In this document: piece after piece, positions 43,722-51,861 of the stretch
Layout: every line of letters begins with the position of its first letter
How positions within the stretch are numbered: position 1 is the stretch's first letter
Origin: Pseudomonadota bacterium
GTDB lineage: Bacteria; Pseudomonadota; Alphaproteobacteria; Acetobacterales; Acetobacteraceae
Direction: 5' to 3'
NCBI GenBank assembly: GCA_021845595.1
Contig: JAJZVV010000015.1
Coordinates: 1 to 64,000 of the forward strand
DNA: 64,000 nucleotides
Made by a program: the position numbers and the translations under genes
Notes under the pieces: model-generated
The model's input: only the letters and a program-made list of their open reading frames with translations
Told to the model about the DNA's origin: nothing
Databases searched by the model: none

Positions 43722-44114
43722 ATGTTGAAAAAAACTGTGCTGCGGCGGTCGCAGGACCGTGTCGTGATCATGGACTCGATCACCAAGGTCACGGCCGAGG
43801 ACCGTGGCGCGATCGTCCTCTCCGCGTCCCACGGCGGCGCGAGCTCCGGCGAGTTCGCCCTCGAGGTGCCGTTGAAGCTGGTGCTGTTCAACGATGCCGG
43901 CGTCGGCAAGAACGATGCGGGGATCGCGGCGCTCGCCATGCTCGCCGCGCGCGGCGTCGCCGGCGCGACCATCAGCCACACCACCGGGATGATCGGCGAC
44001 GCGCAGGACATGTGGGACCATGGCGTGGTCAGCCACCTCAATCCGCAGGCCGCCGCGCTCGGACTCGTGGCCGGGAAGGACGTCAAGAGCCAGGTCTCCG
44101 CGCTGGCGCGATGA
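43722..44114 (+). CDS. Conserved-looking protein of unknown function in the hydroxy-acid cluster
   Basis: This 130-residue soluble protein starts at ATG 43722. It lies between the OtnK-type kinase and an MFS carrier on the same strand, 130 bp after the kinase. VLSASHGGASSGEFA, FNDAGVGKNDAGIAALAML and ISHTTGMIGDAQDMWDHG look like active-site loops, rich in His, Asp and small residues. I do not recognise the family. From context it may be an enzyme acting on the same hydroxy acid. Confidence 0.75.
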   Translation: MLKKTVLRRSQDRVVIMDSITKVTAEDRGAIVLSASHGGASSGEFALEVPLKLVLFNDAGVGKNDAGIAALAMLAARGVAGATISHTTGMIGDAQDMWDHGVVSHLNPQAAALGLVAGKDVKSQVSALAR

Positions 44115-44219
44115 CCGCGCGGCAAGGCGCGCCTTCACAGACGAAGGAACCACGGATACGCGAGCCGTGACGGGTGGCTCTTTTGCGCTATGCTGTCGGC
44201 AGGTTTCGGGGAGGATACC

Positions 44220-45530
44220 GTGCAACCAGCGATCGGGGCGATGGCCGACCATCCGGAATCGGACCGGGAATATCTCGCGTATAGGAAAGTAACACTGCGG
44301 GTCGTCCCGTTTCTTTTCATCTGCTATCTCGCGGCGTATCTGGATCGGGTGAACGTCGGCTTCGCCAAGCTGCAGATGTTGAAAGAGTTGCAGTTCAGCG
44401 AAACCGTATACGGGTTCGGGGCCGGCATATTTTTTCTAGGATATGTGCTGTTCGAAGTGCCGAGCAACGTGATCATGTTGCGCGTCGGGGCGCGCATCTG
44501 GATCGCGCGGATCATGATCACCTGGGGCCTCATCTCGGCGCTGATGTGCTTCGTGCATACGCCGCTCCAGTTCTACGCCTTGCGCTTTCTGCTCGGCGTT
44601 GCCGAAGCGGGCTTCATCCCCGGCATTCTGCTCTATCTGACCTATTGGTTCCCGGCCCGCCGGCGTGGCCGGATCACCGCGATCTTCCTTGCCGCGATCC
44701 CGACCGCGAGCATCCTCGGCGGTCCGCTGTCCGGCTGGATCCTCAAGGAGGTCAGCGGCGCCCGCGGGCTCTCCGGGTGGCAGTGGCTGTTCCTGATCGA
44801 GACGATCCCGTCGATCCTGCTCGGGATCGTCACGCTGATCTATCTGCGCGACCGTGTCAGCGATGTCGCCTGGCTGACGGATGACGAAAAGCGGGTGATC
44901 TCGACCAACATCGTCGCTGAGGAGTTCGAGAAGGCCGGCCACTCGCACCTGTCGCAGGCCTTCACCGATGCGCGCGTGTGGCTGCTCGGCGTGATCTATT
45001 TCAGCATCGTCTGCGGCATCTACATCATCAGCTTCTGGCTGCCCTCGCTGATCAAGCGCACCGGCGTGAGCGATCCGCTGCAGATCGGCCTGCTGACCGC
45101 GGTTCCGTACATCGTCGCGATCGTGGCGATGGTGGCGGTGAATGCCAGCGCCGACCGCATGCGCGAGCGCCGCTGGCACACGCTGCTGCCGGCGCTCATC
45201 GCAGCCGCGGGCCTGGTGCTGACCGGGTTCGCCGGCACCAACCCGCTGCTCGCGATGGTCGGGCTGACCATCGCGGCTGCCGGGGCGTCCGCGTCCCAGG
45301 CCTCGTTCTGGTGCCTGCCGGCCGCCTTCCTCGGCGGCGCCGCTGCCGCCGCGGGCATCGCCTTCGTCAACTCGCTCGGCAACATCGCCGGCTTCGTCAG
45401 CACCTTCCTCGTCGGCTGGCTGACCGAAACGACGCAGAGCGCGGCGGCGGCGCTCTATGTCTTCGGCGCGATCATGGCCGTGGGCGGGATGCTGATCCTC
45501 GCGATCCAGCCGAAGCTGGTGAACAAGTGA
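44220..45530 (+). CDS. MFS transporter, anion:cation symporter family
   Basis: This 436-residue carrier has twelve predicted membrane helices. The GTG at 44220 follows ggggagga and is preferred. YLDRVNVGFAKLQM and EVPSNVIMLRVGAR with RFLLGVAEAGFIPG are typical for the ACS family (tartrate, glucarate, phthalate and similar carriers). It probably imports the substrate of the kinase upstream. Confidence 0.92.
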   Translation: MQPAIGAMADHPESDREYLAYRKVTLRVVPFLFICYLAAYLDRVNVGFAKLQMLKELQFSETVYGFGAGIFFLGYVLFEVPSNVIMLRVGARIWIARIMITWGLISALMCFVHTPLQFYALRFLLGVAEAGFIPGILLYLTYWFPARRRGRITAIFLAAIPTASILGGPLSGWILKEVSGARGLSGWQWLFLIETIPSILLGIVTLIYLRDRVSDVAWLTDDEKRVISTNIVAEEFEKAGHSHLSQAFTDARVWLLGVIYFSIVCGIYIISFWLPSLIKRTGVSDPLQIGLLTAVPYIVAIVAMVAVNASADRMRERRWHTLLPALIAAAGLVLTGFAGTNPLLAMVGLTIAAAGASASQASFWCLPAAFLGGAAAAAGIAFVNSLGNIAGFVSTFLVGWLTETTQSAAAALYVFGAIMAVGGMLILAIQPKLVNK

Positions 45531-45605
45531 GCCCCCAGGCCGTGGCGGAGAGCGGACCGATGGACCGACCCGGACCGCCCGCCGCGCCGCGCCACGGGTG
45601 AGACG

Positions 45606-46346
45606 ATGACCGGGCGGACCCAGGATCCCGACCCGTTCGGCGGCGTCGGCGAGCAGATGAAACGGTCCTTCGCCGCATCATGGGAGATGTGGTCGGCGCT
45701 CGCGACGAGCTGGCAATCGGTGCTGAGCAACCGGGGGATGCCGGCAGCGCAGGCGGTGACGGACCGGCTGCTGAAGCCCGCCGCCTGGCCGGACGCGGTC
45801 GCCTCGCTGCTCGCCGAGCTGCAGCGCATTTTCGCGTTGCCGCAGTTCTCCGATCTCCCGTTGCTCGATGCCGAGGCGCTGCCCTCGCTCGCGCCGGCGG
45901 CGGAACTGCTCGCCGTCGCCAACCAGTTCATGCTCGCCGCGCTGCCGCTGTGGGTGCGCGCCTCGCAGCGCTTCCAGGCCGAGATGGCGGCGAGCGGCAC
46001 CGCCGACGCGCCGGCACTGCCGAGCGCCGGCGATGCGATGGACGTGCTCAACAACGTGCTCGACCAGACCTTGATGGAGTTCAACCGCTCGGCGGAATTT
46101 TCCAATCTGCTGCAGCGGCTGCTGCGGGCCGGAATGGGCTACCGCAACGAGGCCCGCAAGTTCGGCGAGAGGCTCGCCCGCACCGTCGACATGCCGACGC
46201 GGACCGAGATGACCGACGTCTATCAGCGCCTGCACGATCTTCAGCGCGAGATGCACGCGCTGCGGCGGGAATTGCGCGCGATGAAGCAGGCCGGCCCGAA
46301 ACCACCGGCACGGCGGAGCCCGCCGCGAAAGGGAGCGGACACATGA
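45606..46346 (+). CDS. phaE: Class III PHA synthase subunit PhaE
   Basis: This 246-residue, mostly helical protein lies directly before phaC with a 4-bp overlap. MKRSFAASWEMWSAL at the N-terminus, the central LDQTLMEFNRSAEFSNLLQ, and the C-terminal DVYQRLHDLQREMHALRRELR coiled part resemble PhaE. It lacks catalytic residues and stabilises and activates PhaC. PhaE is poorly conserved; the assignment leans on the class III phaC next to it. Confidence 0.87.
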   Translation: MTGRTQDPDPFGGVGEQMKRSFAASWEMWSALATSWQSVLSNRGMPAAQAVTDRLLKPAAWPDAVASLLAELQRIFALPQFSDLPLLDAEALPSLAPAAELLAVANQFMLAALPLWVRASQRFQAEMAASGTADAPALPSAGDAMDVLNNVLDQTLMEFNRSAEFSNLLQRLLRAGMGYRNEARKFGERLARTVDMPTRTEMTDVYQRLHDLQREMHALRRELRAMKQAGPKPPARRSPPRKGADT

Positions 46347-47434
46347 CGAAGGCGCCAGGCGGACTCCCGGGCTTTTCGGAACTGCTCGAATTCACCACCA
46401 AGGCCGCCCAGGCGGCGACGCTGCTCAGCGGGATGCGCGCCGACGATGTCGATCTCGCCGCCACGCCGCGCGAGGAGATCCGCCGCATCAACGGCCGCAC
46501 GCTGTACCGGCTGACGTCCGAGACGCCGCCGCGCATCGCGACGCCGGTGCTGGTGCTCTACGCCATGGTCGGCCGCTGGACCGTGCTCGATCTGCAGGAC
46601 GACCGCTCGTTCCTGCGCAATCTCGCTGCGTCCGGCTGCGATGTCTACGTGCTCGACTGGGGCCATCCAACCCCGGCCGACCGGTTCGATGATTTCGGCG
46701 ACCTGCTGGAGCTGTATCTCGACGAGTTCGTCGAGACCATATGCGAGCGGCATGGGATCGATGCGATCAACCTTCTCGGCATCTGCCAGGGCGGCGTGGT
46801 CTCGCTCTGTTATGCCGCGCTCCATCCGGCGCGGGTCCGTACCCTGATCACCTGCGTCACCCCGGTCGATTTCCACGCCGACAAGAATGAGACGAGGGGC
46901 GATCGCGGCTTCATGAATGTCTGGACGCGCGGGCTCACGCCCGGCGACATCGATCTGCTCATCGACACGATGGGCAACGTGCCCGGCGACGTCGGCGGGG
47001 CGATGTTCTCGCTGATGACGCCGTTCCGCAGTCTCGCCAAATACAACCTCACGCTCTTGCAGGTGGGGCAGGACCGAGCCAGCCTGATGAATTTCCTGCG
47101 CATGGAGAAATGGCTCGCGGACCGGCCGGCGCATACCGGGGAATCGGCCCGCCAGTGGCTCAAGGATCTCTACCAGGACAACAAGCTGGCGGCCGGCAAG
47201 CTGGTGGTGGGCGGGCGCAGGGTCGATCTCGGCGCCGTCACCATGCCGGTGCTGAACATCTACAGTGAGACCGACCACATCATCCCGCCTCCCGCCAGCA
47301 GGGCGCTGCGCGCGTGCGTGGGCTCCAAGGACTACACGGAGTCGGCGGTCAGCGGCGGCCATATCGGGATATTCTGCAGCCGTTCACAGCAGAAGCTTCA
47401 GGACTTGATTGTCGGGTGGCTCGCGAGCCGCTAA
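46343..47434 (+). CDS. phaC: Class III poly(R)-hydroxyalkanoate synthase subunit PhaC
   Basis: This 363-residue protein has the class III length. The lipase-like box is GICQGG with catalytic Cys, the Asp lies in YSETDHIIPP and the His in SGGHIGIF. It polymerises hydroxyacyl-CoA to storage polyester on granules with PhaE. No phaA, phaB or phasin gene is adjacent. Confidence 0.94.
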   Translation: MTKAPGGLPGFSELLEFTTKAAQAATLLSGMRADDVDLAATPREEIRRINGRTLYRLTSETPPRIATPVLVLYAMVGRWTVLDLQDDRSFLRNLAASGCDVYVLDWGHPTPADRFDDFGDLLELYLDEFVETICERHGIDAINLLGICQGGVVSLCYAALHPARVRTLITCVTPVDFHADKNETRGDRGFMNVWTRGLTPGDIDLLIDTMGNVPGDVGGAMFSLMTPFRSLAKYNLTLLQVGQDRASLMNFLRMEKWLADRPAHTGESARQWLKDLYQDNKLAAGKLVVGGRRVDLGAVTMPVLNIYSETDHIIPPPASRALRACVGSKDYTESAVSGGHIGIFCSRSQQKLQDLIVGWLASR

Positions 47435-47482
47435 TCAGGATGCGGCTCGCCTGGCGATACTCGTGACGGAAAGGTCCTCCGC

Positions 47483-48370
47483 ATGCCGTTCGTCCCCACT
47501 GCGCGCGTCGGCCTGAACTGCACGCAGACCGGGACCGGGCCGGCGCTCTGCCTCATCGCCGGGTTCCGCCAGAACAGCACGGCCTGGCCGGAGGCGTTCA
47601 TCTCCCGGCTGGCGGAGCACCACCGGGTGATCCTGTTCGACAATCGTGGCACCGGGCTGAGCGAGAAGCCGGATCGTGGCTACCTGCTGCACGAGCAGGC
47701 CGCCGACCTCGCCGCCCTGCTCGCCGCGCTCGAGGTTCCGCGCTGCCATATTCTCGGGTTTTCGATGGGCGGCGGTATCGCCCAGGAGTTCGCGATCCGG
47801 GTTCCGGACCGGGTGGGGCGGCTGATCCTGTTCGGCACCCTGTGCGGTGGCATTTTCTCGCAGTACGCGCCGTGGTCCGTGCTACGGCGGCTGTTCGCGG
47901 TCGATGGGCTGGGTCCTGAGGAAGCGGCCCGGGAGGCCTGGGCCGTCACCTACTCACCGGCCTACCTGGCGAGCAACGCGGCTTGCGTCGAGCGGCAGAT
48001 GCGGCGCGAGCTGGAGCATCCGACGCCGGGCTTCGTCGCGAAGCGGCAGATGCACGCGCTGTGGCACTTCGACTGCTATTTCGGGCTGCCGCGGATCACC
48101 GCGCCGACCCTGGTCGCCACCGGGGGCGATGACCAGCTGGTGCGGCCGTACAATTCCACCCTCCTGGCATCGCGGATCCCGGGCGCGAGGCTGGAGACGC
48201 TGGCCGATCTGGGGCACCGGGCGATCTGGGAGGCGCCCGAGGAGATCGCGGACCTGATCACCGATTTCCTCGCCGGCCCGGCCGCATCGCGCGCCGCGCC
48301 GCACGGACGCAGACCCGAACGTCCCGCCGGCCGGCACGAACGCGGCGTGCCCTCCACCGCCCAGGGGTGA
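47483..48370 (+). CDS. Alpha/beta hydrolase
   Basis: This 295-residue protein has an alpha/beta hydrolase core. The nucleophile elbow is GFSMGG, the acid is in GGDDQLV and the His in LGHRAIWE. FDNRGTGLSEKPD is typical of the esterase/lactonase branch. The last 25 residues are a basic, Pro-rich extension. It follows phaC by 48 bp and might hydrolyse oligomers or acyl-CoA, but nothing in the sequence shows this. Confidence 0.87.
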   Translation: MPFVPTARVGLNCTQTGTGPALCLIAGFRQNSTAWPEAFISRLAEHHRVILFDNRGTGLSEKPDRGYLLHEQAADLAALLAALEVPRCHILGFSMGGGIAQEFAIRVPDRVGRLILFGTLCGGIFSQYAPWSVLRRLFAVDGLGPEEAAREAWAVTYSPAYLASNAACVERQMRRELEHPTPGFVAKRQMHALWHFDCYFGLPRITAPTLVATGGDDQLVRPYNSTLLASRIPGARLETLADLGHRAIWEAPEEIADLITDFLAGPAASRAAPHGRRPERPAGRHERGVPSTAQG

Positions 48371-48401
48371 AGCGGCGCCGGCGCCCGGACGCGGGGCGCC
48401 G

Positions 48402-48415
48402 TTCGGTTTACCGAA
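48402..48415. promoter_or_regulatory. Perfect palindrome upstream of the flagellar cluster
   Basis: The sequence ttcggt-tt-accgaa is a perfect inverted repeat about 97 bp before the flgB start, in the gap after the hydrolase gene. It may be an operator. No known flagellar regulator consensus is matched. Confidence 0.35.
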
Positions 48416-48511
48416 TGTTCAGCCCCGGGCGGAGAAAATGGCTGCAGATCCCTGCGGAGCCCGTGCCATGACCGTGCCACCCCGCCGCCCCGATGCGATC
48501 CGGCCTCGATC

Positions 48512-48910
48512 ATGAGCGCCGGCGACATCGCGCTGTTCAGCCTCGCCGACCGGCGCCTGGCCTGGCTCGATCAGCGGCAGGGGCTGATCTCGCAGAACAT
48601 CGCCAATGCCGACACGCCGGGCTGGCAGGAGCGCGATCTGCAGCCCTTCGCCGCGACCCTCGCCGCCGCGGGCGGGCTTGGCGGCGGCGGCGAACTGGGG
48701 ACGACGCGGACCAACCCGCTGCATCTCGCCGCCGCCGGCGATCCGCCGGCGCCGAGCAAGCGCGTGAAGCCGACGGAGCGCGCGCCGGACGGCAATTCGG
48801 TGCCGCTGGAGGACGAAATGGTGAAGCTGGCCGACACCGGCAGCGACCACGAGTTCGTGACCAACATCTACAAAACCTACCTGCTGATGTTCAAGACGGC
48901 GGCCAGCTGA
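48512..48910 (+). CDS. flgB: Flagellar basal-body rod protein FlgB
   Basis: This 132-residue proximal rod protein contains SQNIANADTPGWQERDLQ, the rod/hook family signature, and the C-terminal EDEMVKLADTGSDHEFVTNIYKTYLLMFKTA. It is exported by the flagellar type III apparatus. It opens the cluster flgB-flgC-fliE-fliQ-fliR-flhB-cckA. Confidence 0.94.
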   Translation: MSAGDIALFSLADRRLAWLDQRQGLISQNIANADTPGWQERDLQPFAATLAAAGGLGGGGELGTTRTNPLHLAAAGDPPAPSKRVKPTERAPDGNSVPLEDEMVKLADTGSDHEFVTNIYKTYLLMFKTAAS

Positions 48911-48939
48911 GCGGCCGGGCGCAAGCGGAGACGATCGAC

Positions 48940-49347
48940 ATGGACCTCGAGAAAGCCCTCACCATCTCCGCCCGCGGACTGGACGCGCAGGCGACGCGGC
49001 TGCGCGTGGTCGCGGAGAACCTCGCCAACCAGGACACCACCGGCTCCTCGCCCGGGGCCGCACCCTACCGGCGCAAGACCATCACCTTCGCCAACCGGCT
49101 CGACCGCGAACTCGGTGCCGACACCGTGCAGGTGAAGAAGATCGGCCAGGATCAGCGGCCGTTCCAGAAGCGCTTCGATCCCGCCAACCCGGCGGCCGAT
49201 GCGCAGGGCTACGTGCAGGCGCCGAACGTCGATCCGTTCGTCGAGCTGATGGACATGCGCGACGCCCAGCGGACCTATTCGGCCAATCTCTCGGTGATGT
49301 CGGCGACGCGGACGATGCTCACCCGGGTCATCGGCCTGCTGAAATGA
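48940..49347 (+). CDS. flgC: Flagellar basal-body rod protein FlgC
   Basis: This 135-residue rod protein starts MDLEKALTISARGLDAQATRLR and has VVAENLANQDTTG, then the C-terminal NVDPFVELMDMRDAQRTYSANLSVMSATRTM. The start at 48940 is preceded by a ggag purine run. It overlaps fliE by 4 bp. Confidence 0.96.
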   Translation: MDLEKALTISARGLDAQATRLRVVAENLANQDTTGSSPGAAPYRRKTITFANRLDRELGADTVQVKKIGQDQRPFQKRFDPANPAADAQGYVQAPNVDPFVELMDMRDAQRTYSANLSVMSATRTMLTRVIGLLK

Positions 49348-49673
49348 AACCGCTCGGCGTCGCCCCGCAGCTCGCCGCGGCGGCCTATCGCGCCGCGGAC
49401 GCCGCCCCCGGCGCCGGCCTGGACGCCGCCGCCGGGGATGGCCAGAGCGCCGGCGGCACCGGCTTCGGCGCCATGCTCCAGCGCGCGGTCGAAGGCGCGG
49501 TGCAGGTTGGCCAGCAGGCCGAGACGCAGTCGATGCAGGCGATCGCCGGCGGCGGCAACATCACCGAGGTCGTCACCGCGGTGGCGAAGGCGCAGCTCGC
49601 GCTGCAGACCGCGGTCAATATCCGCGACCGCGTCGTGCAGGCGTACCAGCAGATCATGAGCATGCCGATCTGA
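49344..49673 (+). CDS. fliE: Flagellar hook-basal body protein FliE
   Basis: This 109-residue protein has a variable N-terminus rich in Ala and Gly and the conserved C-terminal part with ITEVVTAVAKAQLALQTAVNIRDRVVQAYQQI. FliE joins the MS ring to the rod. It fits between flgC and fliQ. Confidence 0.95.
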   Translation: MKPLGVAPQLAAAAYRAADAAPGAGLDAAAGDGQSAGGTGFGAMLQRAVEGAVQVGQQAETQSMQAIAGGGNITEVVTAVAKAQLALQTAVNIRDRVVQAYQQIMSMPI

Positions 49674-49734
49674 GGCGCCGCCGCGCCGGACGAACCAGCC
49701 TCCCCCGCTTGGGCCGACAAAAGGTACGGACCGC

Positions 49735-50007
49735 ATGACAGAAGCCGACGTCGGCGCGGTGCTGCGCGACGCCATGATGGTCATTCTCAAGCTCGGCGGG
49801 CCGCTGCTCGTCGCCGGGCTGGTCGTCGGCGTGGTCATCGCCATGCTGCAGGCGGCGACCCAGATCAACGACGCCTCGCTGATCTTCGTGCCCAAGCTGC
49901 TCGCGCTCGCCGCGGTGCTGGCGGTGCTCGGGCCGTTCATGCTCGCCGTCCTCGGCGCTTTCACCACGCATCTGTTCGACCGCATCATCGCCATCGGCGG
50001 CACATGA
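49735..50007 (+). CDS. fliQ: Flagellar export apparatus protein FliQ
   Basis: This 90-residue protein has two membrane helices. GGPLLVAGLVVGVVIAMLQAATQINDASL is the family core. It is part of the export gate with FliP and FliR. It overlaps fliR by 4 bp; fliP is not in the window. Confidence 0.95.
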   Translation: MTEADVGAVLRDAMMVILKLGGPLLVAGLVVGVVIAMLQAATQINDASLIFVPKLLALAAVLAVLGPFMLAVLGAFTTHLFDRIIAIGGT

Positions 50008-50789
50008 TCGCCGCCGACGCGGCGCTGCTCGCCGCGCTGCCGGACTGGGCCTTCGGCTTCGTGCTGGTGCTGGGGCGCGTCGGCGGCGCGATGATGCTGC
50101 TGCCCGGCATCGGCGAGGCGGACCTGCCGGTGCGCATCCGCGCTGGCATGGCGCTGGCGCTGACCCTGCTGCTGCTCACCGTGGTGCTGCCGGACGGGCC
50201 GCCGCGGCCAGAAGGCGCCTGGCAGGACGCCGCCGCGCTCGCCGCCGAGATCGCCACCGGCCTGTGGCTCGGCTGGCTCGCCCGGCTGGTGATGTTCGCC
50301 CTGGAAATGGCGGCCGACTTTCTCTCGGTGATGATCGGGCTGACCAGCATCCTGCTGCCCAACCCCGGCGCCGGCGCGGCCAGTAGCGAGATGAGCCGCA
50401 TCCTCGGCCTCGCCGCCACGGTGCTGGTGCTGGCCAGCGGGCTCTATGCCCAGCCGCTGACCGCGCTGGCCGGCAGCTACGCGCTGCTGCCGCTCGGCGG
50501 GCACGGGCTCTCCGGCGCCGATCTCGCCGAGACGGCGCTTCGCGGCCTCGGCCAGTCCTTCAGCCTGGCGCTGCGCCTGGCGGCGCCGTTCGTCTTCGCC
50601 GGTACCGTCTGGCAGCTCGCGCTCGCCGTGCTGTCGCGGCTGGTGCCGCGCCTGCAGGTCTATTTTCTCGCCCTGCCGGCGCAGGTGCTGGGCGGGCTGG
50701 CGCTGATCGCGACGCTCTCCACCGCGCTGCTGGCGGCGTGGCAGACGGCGGCGCAGCAGGGCTTCGCTTCGCTGCCGGGCGGCCCCTGA
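50004..50789 (+). CDS. fliR: Flagellar export apparatus protein FliR
   Basis: This 261-residue membrane protein has about six helices. It begins with LPDWAFGFVLVLGRVGGAMMLLPGIGEADLPVRIRAGMALALT and contains GLWLGWLARLVMFALEMAADFLSVMIG, both typical for FliR. It is directly followed by flhB (1 bp apart). Confidence 0.95.
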   Translation: MIAADAALLAALPDWAFGFVLVLGRVGGAMMLLPGIGEADLPVRIRAGMALALTLLLLTVVLPDGPPRPEGAWQDAAALAAEIATGLWLGWLARLVMFALEMAADFLSVMIGLTSILLPNPGAGAASSEMSRILGLAATVLVLASGLYAQPLTALAGSYALLPLGGHGLSGADLAETALRGLGQSFSLALRLAAPFVFAGTVWQLALAVLSRLVPRLQVYFLALPAQVLGGLALIATLSTALLAAWQTAAQQGFASLPGGP

Positions 50790-50790
50790 C

Positions 50791-51861
50791 ATGGCCGAAG
50801 GCACCGAGCCCGAGGACCGCACCGAAGCCGCCACGCCGCGCCGGCTGGAGCGGGCGCGCGAGGAGGGCCAGGTCCCGGTCTCGCGAGAGCTTCCCGCCCT
50901 GGTCGGGCTCGGCGGCTTCGCCCTGACGCTGATGCTGCTCGGCCCGGGCATGGGCGAGGCGCTGATGCGGCGCATGGCGGCGCTGCTCGCGGGCGCGGGC
51001 AGCGGTGCGACCAGCGGCGAGGCGCTGCACGAGGCGCTGGTCGCCGCCCTCGCCATGGCCGCCCCCTTCCTCGCCGTCGCCGTCGTCGGCGCCGTGGTGA
51101 CGACGCTGCTGCAGACCGGGTTCCTGTTCCATGCCGGCGCCTGGCGGCTCGATCTCACCCGCCTCGACCCGATCTCCGGGTTCGGCCGGCTGTTCGGGCT
51201 CGACAACCTGGTGCAGACCGGCCTCTCGCTGGCCAAGATCCTGCTCGCCGGGTTCGCCTGCTGGCGCGTCCTCGGCCAGGACCTGCCCGGCCTCGCCGCC
51301 TCCATCCACTGGCCGGTGCCGGTGCTCGCCGCCCGCCTGGTGCGTGCCGGGCTCGCGGTGCTGCTGGCGATGCTCGGGGTGCAGGCGGCGATCGCGCTGT
51401 TCGACGTCGTCCGCGTGCGCGTTCAGCACATGCGGATGATGCGCATGAGCCGCGAGGATATCAAGCAGGAAACCAAAGAGAACGAGGGCGATCCTCATGT
51501 GAAGGGGAAGCTGCGCCAGCTGCGCCGGGCGCGCATGCGCAAGCGCATGATGGCGAAGGTCAAAACAGCAACGGTTGTGGTGACAAACCCTACACACTAT
51601 GCGGTTGCATTGGCGTATGATCGCACCAAAGCCGCGGCGCCGCGGGTAGTGGCCAAAGGTGTCGATGAGGTCGCCGCCCGCATCCGCGCCGCCGCCGAGG
51701 AGAACCGCGTGCCGCTGATCGCCAATCCGCCCCTCGCCCGCGCGCTCTACCGCGTCGAGCTGGATGCCGAGATTCCGCCCGAGCACTACAAGGCGGTGGC
51801 GGAACTGATCGCCTATGTCTGGCGTCTCGCGGCGCGCGTCGGAGGCCGGCCGGCAGCATGA
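50791..51861 (+). CDS. flhB: Flagellar export switch protein FlhB
   Basis: This 356-residue protein starts AEGTEPEDRTEAATPRRLERAREEGQVPVSREL, has four membrane helices, and a cytoplasmic domain with the autocleavage motif NPTH in VVVTNPTHYAVALAYD. Cleavage there switches export from rod/hook to filament proteins. It overlaps cckA by 4 bp (ATGA). Confidence 0.97.
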   Translation: MAEGTEPEDRTEAATPRRLERAREEGQVPVSRELPALVGLGGFALTLMLLGPGMGEALMRRMAALLAGAGSGATSGEALHEALVAALAMAAPFLAVAVVGAVVTTLLQTGFLFHAGAWRLDLTRLDPISGFGRLFGLDNLVQTGLSLAKILLAGFACWRVLGQDLPGLAASIHWPVPVLAARLVRAGLAVLLAMLGVQAAIALFDVVRVRVQHMRMMRMSREDIKQETKENEGDPHVKGKLRQLRRARMRKRMMAKVKTATVVVTNPTHYAVALAYDRTKAAAPRVVAKGVDEVAARIRAAAEENRVPLIANPPLARALYRVELDAEIPPEHYKAVAELIAYVWRLAARVGGRPAA

